Shown: one piece after another, positions 1-6,068 of the stretch
Layout: each line of letters opens with the position of its first letter
How positions within the stretch are numbered: the stretch's first letter is position 1
Source: JACQFK01 sp964619955
GTDB taxonomy: Bacteria; Planctomycetota; MHYJ01; JACPRB01
DNA length: 8,923 bases
Assembly: GCA_964619955.1 (NCBI GenBank)
Contig: CAZUJF010000066.1
Span: 1 to 8,923 of the forward strand
Direction: 5' to 3'
Notes under the pieces: generated by a model
Database searches by the model: none
What the model was told of the DNA's origin: nothing
Seen by the model: the letters and a program-made list of their open reading frames with translations, nothing else
Made by a program: the position numbers and the translations under genes

Positions 1-140
1 AGAAACCGATCGGATCCTTGGTTCGATATCGTGATTCCAATCTGCGGAAAGTGAGGTGTCTGGATTCGTGTACGCCGCCGCTCTTATGCACACATTCAGA
101 CGGTCTGGAAGTGAAGGTTCAGCGCAGCCGCAGCAACTCC
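1..140. other. Left-edge stretch with no supported gene
   Basis: I see no convincing coding region before the tRNA promoter. A frame open from the left edge on the + strand reads 17 codons and stops at 52-54, so the tail of an upstream gene is possible but too short to support. Base composition is less GC-rich than the protein-coding blocks to the right. Confidence 0.4.
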
Positions 141-169
141 TTGAATCCGGCACAGCTCACCACTAGAAT
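141..169 (+). promoter_or_regulatory. Sigma70-type promoter for tRNA-Ser
   Basis: A -35 box TTGAAT (141-146; first four bases match TTGACA) and a -10 box TAGAAT (164-169; five of six match TATAAT) are separated by 17 bases. Transcription would begin near 176, about 24 bases before the mature tRNA at 200. Spacing and position both fit a housekeeping promoter for the tRNA gene. Confidence 0.65.
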
Positions 170-199
170 GACGCGCCCACTTCGCAGTTTTCAACGCAC

Positions 200-474
<275 letters not shown>

Positions 475-1197
475 CTACTTCGCCTCTTCCTCCAGCCGGT
501 GCAGCGTGTCGATGCGCTTCTTCACCTCGCCAAGGTACTCGATCGCCTCCGCCTTGGGGCCGGCGAGCAGCTCGAGGACCAGCTGGGCGCGCCCGTCGTC
601 CACCGCCACCGCGGCGAGCAGATGGGGGTCTCCGGGACTGACCTCCTCGCAGGCGGCCTGGAGCGTGGGCACCGCGCCCATCCACGCGGGACGGGCGGCC
701 GCCAGGCGCTGCTGCAGGTCGGCCTGCGCGGCGTCGTAGGTCTTGCCGTCCCCCGCGCCATGGGCCTTCACCGCCCGGATGGTGATCTCCCGCACCTCCT
801 GCTCCGCGGAGAGGAAGATGCGCGCGATCATCCAGGGCGGCTGTTCCTCGCGGATCTTGGGGAAGACCTGGCGGACGATGTCCGAGAGCCGCAGCGCGTC
901 GAGGGCCATGCCGGCCTGCTCGAGGAGCTGGTCGACGGAGTCGTCGACGATGACGATGGCCTCCGGGACGTCCTCCTTCTGCTGCGAGGCGATGAGATCC
1001 TGGCGGCGCTTGCGCATGTGCTCGAGGCCGCCGTCGATGAGGCCCGCCTGGCAGTCCCCGAGGAAGGAGCGGGATTCGGCGTCGAGGCACATCGCGATGC
1101 GCACGGTGAGCTGGATGATCTGCTGCCGGCGGTCGGGCAGGGCGAGCACCGACGCCACGACGTCGAGGGCCTCGGCCTTGTTGCGGACGTACATCAT
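475..1197 (-). CDS. Paralogue array copy 1, unknown function (240 aa)
   Basis: Last gene of the leftward operon and one of four tandem homologues; I do not recognise the family. The start is the ATG at 1197 (protein begins MMYVRN). Its ATGA overlaps the stop of the preceding copy, and AGGAGG sits 7 bases upstream; the second ATG at 1194 is the alternative and aligns with the other copies. The protein has no signal peptide or membrane segment and looks mainly helical and soluble. Counting from the second Met, the family residues are Y2, R4, A9, L10, Q25, T30, C36, D47, Q49, GGL at 55-57 and an Arg-rich stretch at 61-64. Later come VFP at 110-112, W121 followed by IAR, W171 and C182. It has a 4-residue insertion before VFP relative to copies 3 and 4. 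Confidence 0.88.
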   Translation of the reverse strand: MMYVRNKAEALDVVASVLALPDRRQQIIQLTVRIAMCLDAESRSFLGDCQAGLIDGGLEHMRKRRQDLIASQQKEDVPEAIVIVDDSVDQLLEQAGMALDALRLSDIVRQVFPKIREEQPPWMIARIFLSAEQEVREITIRAVKAHGAGDGKTYDAAQADLQQRLAAARPAWMGAVPTLQAACEEVSPGDPHLLAAVAVDDGRAQLVLELLAGPKAEAIEYLGEVKKRIDTLHRLEEEAK

Positions 1198-1949
1198 GCG
1201 GCGGCCTCCTGCTGGGCGCTCATGACGAGGTCGATGCGCGTCCGGATCGCCGCCAGGTGGGCGGCGAGATCGGAGGCTCCACCGGCGAGACGCCGGAGCG
1301 TTTCCTGGGCGCGGGTTTCGCTCATGACGATGATGTGGAACAGGGTTTCGGGATCGTCGGCGGCGGGATGCACCTTCCCGCCTTCGCGGGACGCACGGTC
1401 GATGTGGTGCCGGCAGGCCTCCCTGAGCGTGTCCGCCCATTCGGGCCACCAGGGTTTCTTCTCCTCGATGCGTGCGAGGAGGCGGGCTTCCAGCGGGGCG
1501 TGTTCCGGTTTGCCCCGCCGGCGCAGGCCCGACTCCAGCGCCTCCCGGACGAAGCCCTGCTGTTCGTGAATGAAGCGGGCGATCTCCCATTTGGGGTGGC
1601 GCGCGGCCACGCCGGGAAAGACCTCGGAAAGAACGCCCACCATCTTCAGCAGGTCGAGGGCGCCGCCGATTTCGGCGAGCAGGGGGTCGGTCTTGACGTC
1701 GACGCCGGGGGCGCGGCGGCGGATCTGGGTGTCGCGCAGGCGGGCCAGGGCCTCTTCGCGCCGTTTCCGGAAGGCGTCCAGCCCGCCCTCGATGATGGCG
1801 GCCTGGATGTCCAGCAGCAGGCTGCGCGCGTCCGTCACGGTGCAGAGGGCGACTTGGACGGTGGACTGGACGATCTGTCCGGACCGCGTGGGAAGCTCCA
1901 GGATGGCCGCCACGGCCCCCAGGGCGTCCTCCCTCGTGCGAATGTACAT
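1194..1949 (-). CDS. Paralogue array copy 2, unknown function (251 aa)
   Basis: Second-to-last gene of the operon, 42 bases after copy 3 and overlapping copy 1 by four bases. The start ATG at 1949 gives MYIRT, the shared N-terminus. The GGGG of its likely ribosome-binding site lies in an mRNA hairpin (1955-1972). The first 64 residues align without gaps to the other three copies, including C36, D47, Q49, GGL at 55-57 and R61/R63/R64. It is the most divergent copy in the middle: Leu-Ser-Glu precedes VFP where the others have Val-Arg-Gln/His, and the segment at about 70-90 is more basic. The later landmarks are kept: W121 with IAR, the Trp-rich PWW motif near 166-168, and C179. No signal peptide or membrane segment is seen. 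Function is unknown. Confidence 0.88.
   Translation of the reverse strand: MYIRTREDALGAVAAILELPTRSGQIVQSTVQVALCTVTDARSLLLDIQAAIIEGGLDAFRKRREEALARLRDTQIRRRAPGVDVKTDPLLAEIGGALDLLKMVGVLSEVFPGVAARHPKWEIARFIHEQQGFVREALESGLRRRGKPEHAPLEARLLARIEEKKPWWPEWADTLREACRHHIDRASREGGKVHPAADDPETLFHIIVMSETRAQETLRRLAGGASDLAAHLAAIRTRIDLVMSAQQEAAA
1205..1210 (-). promoter_or_regulatory. Shine-Dalgarno AGGAGG for copy 1
   Basis: A perfect AGGAGG on the minus strand lies inside the last codons of copy 2, 7 bases before the ATG at 1197 and 10 bases before the in-frame ATG at 1194. It supports the overlapping start and suggests translational coupling of copies 2 and 1. Confidence 0.7.
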
Positions 1950-1954
1950 GGCAT

Positions 1955-1972
1955 CCCCATGATATCACGGGG
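1955..1972 (-). promoter_or_regulatory. Near-perfect palindrome / mRNA hairpin at the copy 2 start
   Basis: The 18-base element is CCCC-A-TGATATCA-C-GGGG on the + strand: an 8-bp perfect palindrome core with CCCC/GGGG arms and one mismatched pair. In the minus-strand mRNA that pair becomes G-U, giving a 7-bp stem with a 4-base loop. It ends 5 bases before the copy 2 ATG and contains the GGGG that would serve as its ribosome-binding site. It could be a protein operator or a structure limiting translation of copy 2; the role is inferred. Confidence 0.45.
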
Positions 1973-1991
1973 CGGCCGTTCCTACTCCGAA

Positions 1992-2744
1992 CTACGCGGC
2001 TTCGCGGATATTGCGGGCCTCGTCGCCGGGGAGGTTGCGGACCGCGTCGAGGGACTCGAAGAGGCGGAGGGCGATGTGCACCGCCTCGGCGGGGTCGCTC
2101 CGGAGGGATTCGAGGAACGTGAGGCTGCGTTCGTCGTTGACGGCGAGGATTTCGAACAGCGCCGCCGCGTCGTCATGGAGGCGCAGGGGGTCCGCGAGGC
2201 CGGACCCTTCGAGGATCTCGGCGCAGGAGGTGCGGAGCAGCTCCTCGTCCGCCGCCCAGGGAGGCTGGGCGGAGCCCAGCAGCGTTTCGAGGGAGGCGCG
2301 GACGGGGCGCAGGAGGGCGGCGTCGCCGCGGGCGCGGACGCCCGAGGCGAGCAGGGCGCGGACCTCGGCTTCGCGGACGATCAGCGCGCGGGCGACGATC
2401 CAGCGCGCGTGGAGCAGGTCCGGGAAGACCTGCCGGACGGTTTCGGCCAGGCGGAGGGCGTCGACCGCCGCCGCGGCGGCTTCGAAGAAGACGTCGCCTT
2501 CGGGATCGAGGACGATGAGCGGAATGGTTTCCTGGGATTCGAGGAGTTCGCGGCGGCGGCGGCGGAGGGCGTCGAGGCCCCCCTGGATGAGGAGCGCCTG
2601 CGCATCCGCCAGGAAGCGGCGGGGTTCCTCCTGGAGGCACATCATGACCTGGATGGTGGATTGGACGATCTGGGTGCGCCGTTCCGGAAGGTCCAGAAGC
2701 CCGGCCAGCGCTTCGAGCGCCTGTTCGTGCGTGCGGATGTACAT
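1992..2744 (-). CDS. Paralogue array copy 3, unknown function (250 aa)
   Basis: First gene of the three-gene unit 3-2-1. The start is the ATG at 2744 (MYIRT): it matches the other copies and follows a purine-rich GGAGAGAGAGGGG stretch. An in-frame ATG at 2768 would add eight residues that have no counterpart elsewhere and is less likely. The protein looks soluble and helical, with no signal peptide. Landmarks are C36, D47, Q49, GGL at 55-57, Arg-rich 61-65, VRQVFP at 103-108, W115 followed by IVAR, PPW at 161-163 and C174. It aligns without gaps to copy 4 through at least residue 120, so these two may be the closer pair by architecture. A consensus promoter lies directly upstream. Function is unknown. 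Confidence 0.88.
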   Translation of the reverse strand: MYIRTHEQALEALAGLLDLPERRTQIVQSTIQVMMCLQEEPRRFLADAQALLIQGGLDALRRRRRELLESQETIPLIVLDPEGDVFFEAAAAAVDALRLAETVRQVFPDLLHARWIVARALIVREAEVRALLASGVRARGDAALLRPVRASLETLLGSAQPPWAADEELLRTSCAEILEGSGLADPLRLHDDAAALFEILAVNDERSLTFLESLRSDPAEAVHIALRLFESLDAVRNLPGDEARNIREAA

Positions 2745-2781
2745 ACCCCTCTCTCTCCGTGCGGCCACTGTCGGCGGGTAG

Positions 2782-2809
2782 ATTATAACTTACAAATCAT
2801 AAATGTCAA
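2782..2809 (-). promoter_or_regulatory. Consensus sigma70 promoter for copies 3-2-1
   Basis: On the minus strand TTGACA (2809-2804) and TATAAT (2787-2782) both match consensus exactly, with a 16-base AT-rich spacer. The surrounding DNA is very GC-rich, so this AT island stands out. Transcription would begin near 2775, leaving a leader of about 30 bases before the ATG at 2744. Confidence 0.85.
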
Positions 2810-2812
2810 GTC

Positions 2813-2840
2813 CCTGAACGGCGCGGATCCCGCGTTCAGG
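2813..2840 (-). terminator. GC-rich hairpin over the copy 4 stop codon
   Basis: Arms CCTGAA (2813-2818) and TTCAGG (2835-2840) enclose a second 5-bp stem, CGCGG (2822-2826) with CCGCG (2830-2834), closed by a 3-base loop. The hairpin covers the copy 4 stop codon (2836-2838) and sits just upstream of the copy 3 promoter. No uninterrupted U tract follows, so it is a terminator-like or attenuating structure rather than a textbook intrinsic terminator. Confidence 0.4.
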
Positions 2841-3606
2841 CGATGTTCCGGGCGGAGCCGCCCTCGGGCGTCTGGGGGGGCTCGGGGGGCAGGGAGCGCA
2901 CCGCGAGGGCGAGCGCTTCCAGTTGGTGCACCCAGCGGCAGGATTCGGAACTGTCCTGCCCGACGGCCGCCAGGAGTTCCGCGGCCCGGGCGTCCGAAAC
3001 GGCCGTGAGCTCGAAGAGGCGCTCGACCTCGGGATGGAACTGGTCGGGGTCGGGCGGCTGGGGGCAGGTTCTCAAGCCGTCATGGCAGGCGGCCCAGATC
3101 GTTCCGGCGCGGTCGATCCACTCGGGGGTGTGCCGCGCCACGAGGGCTCGGAGGATCCCCTGGCACTTGCGGGTCCGGATCGGGTCCTTCCGGGAGCGCA
3201 GCCCCTCGGCGACCGCTTCGCGCACGGAGGCCTCCTCGCGGCTCAGCACCCGGGCGATCCTCCAGCGTTCCGTCCGGAAGCCCGGGAAGACGTGCCGGAC
3301 GAGGTCCGCGAAACGCAGCGCGTCGAAGTCGGCCGCGAGCTCCTCGAGGGCGGCCCGTTCTTCCGGGTCCATCAGGATCAGGGGCAGGGTGTCGAGGGAG
3401 GCGAGCCAGGGCCGGCGGCGCTGGCGGAGGCCCGCGAGGCCGCCGGAGACCAGGAGGGACTGGCCGTCCAGCAGGAGGCTGCGGGCGGCGGGGTCGAGGC
3501 AGAGCATGAGGCGCACCGTGGACTCGATCAGCTGGTTGCGCCTGCCCGCGACGTCGAGGACCTCTTCGAGGGCGTCCAGGGCCCCGTCGGTCGTGCGAAT
3601 GTACAT
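2836..3606 (-). CDS. Paralogue array copy 4, unknown function (256 aa)
   Basis: Most upstream of the four homologues. The start is the ATG at 3606 (MYIRT), chosen because it matches the other copies and has AGGAGG 9 bases upstream; an in-frame ATG at 3624 would overlap that site. Family landmarks are C36, D47, Q49, GGL at 55-57, R61/R63/R64, VRHVFP at 103-108, W115 followed by RIAR, PEW at 161-163 and C174. The C-terminal tail is longer and richer in Pro and Glu than in the other copies. No signal peptide or membrane segment is seen. It lies 79 bases downstream of the 64-aa zinc-finger-like gene and is separated from copy 3 by a hairpin and a strong promoter, so it is probably a separate transcription unit. 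Function is unknown. Confidence 0.88.
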   Translation of the reverse strand: MYIRTTDGALDALEEVLDVAGRRNQLIESTVRLMLCLDPAARSLLLDGQSLLVSGGLAGLRQRRRPWLASLDTLPLILMDPEERAALEELAADFDALRFADLVRHVFPGFRTERWRIARVLSREEASVREAVAEGLRSRKDPIRTRKCQGILRALVARHTPEWIDRAGTIWAACHDGLRTCPQPPDPDQFHPEVERLFELTAVSDARAAELLAAVGQDSSESCRWVHQLEALALAVRSLPPEPPQTPEGGSARNIA

Positions 3607-3615
3607 GACCCTCAC

Positions 3616-3621
3616 CCTCCT
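3616..3621 (-). promoter_or_regulatory. Shine-Dalgarno AGGAGG for copy 4
   Basis: AGGAGG on the minus strand is 9 bases before the ATG at 3606 and supports that start over the in-frame ATG at 3624. A -10-like TATCAT lies further upstream (3641-3636), but I find no good -35 box. A run of eight T on this strand (3674-3667) sits upstream of it. Confidence 0.55.
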
Positions 3622-3685
3622 CACCCGCCGGGGATATGATAACCCATTTCGTATGTATTGCGGGCGAAAAAAAATGAAGGGGCGC

Positions 3686-3880
3686 CTAAAGCTGGTAGCT
3701 GCGGGGCCGGGAAGGGGACTGGTCCATCGGGGGGTTCTGCAGCGTCCGCAGCACGCGGCGGGGGTCCAGGATCAACTGCTCCCAGCAGGCGCGGCAGGCC
3801 GGGTGGTCGTCCCCTTCAAGGCGGACGAAACAGGAGTCCCGCAGCGCGGGTCCCTGGCAGAGGCGGCAGGTGCGATCCAC
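3686..3880 (-). CDS. 64-aa four-cysteine zinc-finger-like protein
   Basis: A small protein with a C-x2-C pair (C5, C8) and a second C-x2-C pair (C29, C32) 20 residues apart, the layout of a zinc ribbon or treble-clef knuckle. H26 and C17 lie between and could also bind metal. The tail after residue 45 is Pro/Arg/Ser-rich and probably disordered. The start is the GTG at 3880, preceded exactly 8 bases upstream by the -10-like hexamer TATTAT. It is divergent from the M28 peptidase gene and lies 79 bases upstream of paralogue copy 4 on the same strand, so it may lead that operon. No specific family is recognised. The paired cysteines and the promoter make a real gene likely; the role (nucleic-acid or protein binding) is a guess. 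Confidence 0.65.
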   Translation of the reverse strand: MDRTCRLCQGPALRDSCFVRLEGDDHPACRACWEQLILDPRRVLRTLQNPPMDQSPSRPRSYQL

Positions 3881-3888
3881 TGGGTCCT

Positions 3889-3917
3889 ATAATATATTCC
3901 GCGCGGTCCGAATTCCA
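3889..3917 (-). promoter_or_regulatory. Probable promoter for the 64-aa gene
   Basis: On the minus strand TATTAT (3894-3889) lies 8 bases before the GTG at 3880. The hexamer 17 bases further upstream is TGGAAT (3917-3912), only a partial -35 match. Transcription would start at or just before the start codon, implying a leaderless or nearly leaderless mRNA. The same AT stretch reads TATAAT on the + strand (3888-3893), but no -35 fits it. Confidence 0.5.
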
Positions 3918-3943
3918 GCAAAAGTGAATGTCTGTGCCGCGCC

Positions 3944-3973
3944 TTGACAGCCCGGCGGCGGAGGGGATAGCCT
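3944..3973 (+). promoter_or_regulatory. Promoter for M28 peptidase-hemW
   Basis: A perfect TTGACA (3944-3949) is followed after 18 bases by TAGCCT (3968-3973), which keeps the most conserved -10 positions (TAnnnT). The hexamer ends 8 bases before the ATG at 3982, so transcription would begin almost at the start codon. This fits a leaderless mRNA and favours 3982 over the upstream in-frame ATG at 3928, which precedes this promoter. Confidence 0.55.
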
Positions 3974-3981
3974 CGGCGGAG

Positions 3982-5070
3982 ATGATTCCGCTCCTGCTCC
4001 TCTGCCTGCAGACGGCGCCCCTGTCGCCCGAGGCGCTGGAGGGCCACGTCCGCTTCCTCGCGGCCGACGACCTGAAGGGCCGCGCGGCCGGGTCGGCGGA
4101 AGGACTGCGGGCCGCGGAGTATGTGGCGGGGCAGTTCAAAGCGGCCGGACTCCAGCCGGCCGGGCGCGAAGGGTACTTCCACGACTTCGACGTCCGGGGC
4201 GTCCGGGGCCGGAACGTGCTGGGAAGGCTCCCGGGACGCCGGACGGACGGCCTGATGATCCTGGCGGCGCATCATGACGCGCGCGGGGTGATCGACGGGA
4301 AGATCCAGAACGGCGCGGACGACAACGCCAGCGGCGTCGCGATCGTGATCGAGGCGGCACGGGCGCTGGCGGGGAAACCGCACGAGCAGCCGATCCTCTT
4401 CATCTCCTTCGACGCCGAGGAGCGCGGGCTTCTGGGCTCGAGGGAGCTGCTGAAATCCGGGTTCCTGGATCCGTCGGCGGTCTCCGCCGTGGTGGTGCTG
4501 GATCTCGTGGGCGGCCGCCTGTTTCCCTGGGAGGATCGGCGCCTCTACGCGCTGGGGTCGGAGTCCAGCCCCGCCCTCGACGCGCTGCTGGGCGGCCTCG
4601 AGCCGGGCTCGGACCTGGAACTGCGGCGTCTTTCGGTGGGCATCCTCGAGCCCTTCGCCGGCATGGCGCGGAGCGATTACGGGCCCTTCCGGGACCGCAA
4701 AGTCCCCTTCGTCTTCTTTTCGACGGGTTCCCCCTGGTACTACCACACCGAGCACGACGACCCGGACGTGATCGATTTCCGGAAGCTGGCCCGCGTGGGG
4801 GCCCATGTGGGGCGGGTGCTGTCGGGCCTTGCCGCCGCCCCGGAGCGTCCGCGCTGGGAGCCGTTCGACGCGGCGGCGCGCACCCGCGCTTCGGTGGCGG
4901 AGACCCTGCGGGAGGTCCTGGAGCACCGGGAGACGCTGGGGCTTCCGGCGGAACTGATCCGGGAACTCGAGGGGGTGCGGGTCCAGACCGCGGAGGCCGC
5001 GGACGTGGCGGCCCTTCAGCGCGCGCTGATGAAGATCCTGACGGCGGTGAAGACGCGGAAGCGGCCGTGA
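3982..5070 (+). CDS. M28-family zinc peptidase, probably exported
   Basis: A 362-aa metallopeptidase of the M28 (aminopeptidase S/Y-like) family, expected to cleave peptides using two zinc ions. Numbered from the ATG at 3982, the ligands can be read in order. They are H97 and D99 in AHHD, the bridging Asp in GADDNASG (about 113-114), the base and ligand E146-E147 in DAEERGLLGS, D174 in LDLVG, and H255 in YYHTEHDD. The spacing is close to that of characterised M28 aminopeptidases, and no catalytic residue is missing. The N-terminus MIPLLLLCLQ could be a short signal peptide, suggesting action outside the cytoplasm. The residues after about 285 form a charged helical tail. An in-frame ATG at 3928 would add 18 non-hydrophobic residues and is less likely. 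The stop overlaps the hemW start (GTGA), so the two are probably cotranscribed. Confidence 0.9.
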   Translation: MIPLLLLCLQTAPLSPEALEGHVRFLAADDLKGRAAGSAEGLRAAEYVAGQFKAAGLQPAGREGYFHDFDVRGVRGRNVLGRLPGRRTDGLMILAAHHDARGVIDGKIQNGADDNASGVAIVIEAARALAGKPHEQPILFISFDAEERGLLGSRELLKSGFLDPSAVSAVVVLDLVGGRLFPWEDRRLYALGSESSPALDALLGGLEPGSDLELRRLSVGILEPFAGMARSDYGPFRDRKVPFVFFSTGSPWYYHTEHDDPDVIDFRKLARVGAHVGRVLSGLAAAPERPRWEPFDAAARTRASVAETLREVLEHRETLGLPAELIRELEGVRVQTAEAADVAALQRALMKILTAVKTRKRP

Positions 5071-6068
5071 CGGGGATCTACGTGCACGTCCCGTTCTGCC
5101 TGAGGCGCTGCCCGTACTGCGCGTTCACGCTCATCGAGTCTCAGGGCGAACTGCACGAGGCCTTCACGGCGAAGATCGTGAAGGAGCTGCGCGCCGCGCA
5201 GACGCCGCCGGGGACGCTCTATTTCGGCGGCGGGACGCCCTCGCTGCTCGAGACCGGCCAGATCTCGCGGATGATCGAGGCGGCGGGGGGCGCGCCCGGG
5301 GAGATCACGGTGGAGGCGAACCCGGAGCATTTCGACGCGGCGGGGCTGAAATCCGCCGGCGTGACCCGGCTGACGCTGGGCATCCAGTCCCTTCGGGACG
5401 GGGTCCTGCGGCGGCTCGGACGCGGGCACGATGCGGAAGGGGCCCGGCGGGCGTATCGCGAGGCGGTCCGCCACATCGACGACGTCTGCGTGGACCTCAT
5501 GTTCGGCGTGCCGGGGCTCGATCGCGCGGACTGGAAGGCGACGCTGGAGGAGGTGCGGTCCTGGCGGCCCGCCCACGTCTCCCTCTACGGCCTGGCGTAC
5601 GAGGAGGGGACGCCGTTCGCGAAGATCCGCGAGCGGCTGCCCGAGGAGGAGGAACGGGCCCAGTACGAACTGGCGATGGACGTGCTTGCGGACTACCACC
5701 ACTACGAGATTTCGAACTGGGCGCTGCCGGGCTTCGAAAGCCGGCACAACCGGGCGTACTGGGAGGGCGGGCCCTACCTGGGCTTCGGCCCCGGAGCGCA
5801 CAGTTTCCGGGAGGGGCGTCGCTGGTGGAATCTGAGGAACGTCCGGGAGTATCTCGCTCGCGATCACGTGGTGCTGGGGGAGGAGCGGCTGACGGAGGAG
5901 CAGAAACACGTCGAGCGGCTGCTGCTGGGGCTGCGGCAGGACGTCGGCGTGGAGCTGGACCTGATTCCGCCGGGTCTGGAGTCCTTTCTGGAGCGGCGGG
6001 AGAGCCGCGTGCGGCTGACGCGGGCGGGGAAGTGCGTCGCGGACAGCGTGATCGCCCGGCTGATCTAA
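5067..6068 (+). CDS. hemW: HemW-type radical SAM protein (heme chaperone)
   Basis: A 333-aa radical SAM protein of the HemN/HemW branch. The cluster motif C-x3-C-x2-C is at C11, C15 and C18, directly after the typical start YVHVPFC. GGGTPSLL (54-61) is the SAM-binding glycine motif, and VEANPEHF, LGIQSL, YEISNWA and LGFGPGAHS are hallmarks of the family. The C-terminal HemN-type domain is present (ERLLLGLRQDVGV). Early placement of the cysteine motif and the short length, a little below E. coli HemW at about 380 residues, favour HemW over HemN coproporphyrinogen dehydrogenase. HemW proteins bind heme and are thought to deliver it to respiratory enzymes; earlier annotations call them coproporphyrinogen oxidase-like. 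The start is GTG at 5067, overlapping the peptidase stop. The stop overlaps the convergent DUF1080 gene stop by three bases. Confidence 0.93.
   Translation: MTGIYVHVPFCLRRCPYCAFTLIESQGELHEAFTAKIVKELRAAQTPPGTLYFGGGTPSLLETGQISRMIEAAGGAPGEITVEANPEHFDAAGLKSAGVTRLTLGIQSLRDGVLRRLGRGHDAEGARRAYREAVRHIDDVCVDLMFGVPGLDRADWKATLEEVRSWRPAHVSLYGLAYEEGTPFAKIRERLPEEEERAQYELAMDVLADYHHYEISNWALPGFESRHNRAYWEGGPYLGFGPGAHSFREGRRWWNLRNVREYLARDHVVLGEERLTEEQKHVERLLLGLRQDVGVELDLIPPGLESFLERRESRVRLTRAGKCVADSVIARLI

Noticed and set aside
1..54. Possible C-terminal tail of a gene from the left edge (17 codons)
   Set aside because: Too short to judge; no homology or codon signal can be claimed from it.
475..1968. A 497-codon minus-strand frame running through copies 2 and 1
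   Set aside because: Its upstream half is an out-of-frame reading of copy 2 (Arg/Pro/Gly-rich, no family residues). Only the part from 1197 is real, where copy 1 has its own ribosome-binding site and conserved start.
1257..3008. A 583-codon + strand open frame
   Set aside because: It runs antisense to three paralogues and has the low-complexity Gly/Ala/Glu composition expected opposite GC-rich genes. The minus-strand reading shows conserved homology between copies, which this frame cannot explain independently.
3660..3690. Eight-A run (T8 on the minus strand) as an intrinsic terminator of the 64-aa gene
   Set aside because: Only the self-complementary GGCGCC lies just upstream, with no room for a loop. 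Without a stable stem I do not call it a terminator.
3928..3981. Upstream in-frame ATG for the M28 peptidase
   Set aside because: It adds 18 non-hydrophobic residues ahead of a signal-peptide-like start and lies before the best promoter. The ATG at 3982 fits better, though this is not proven.
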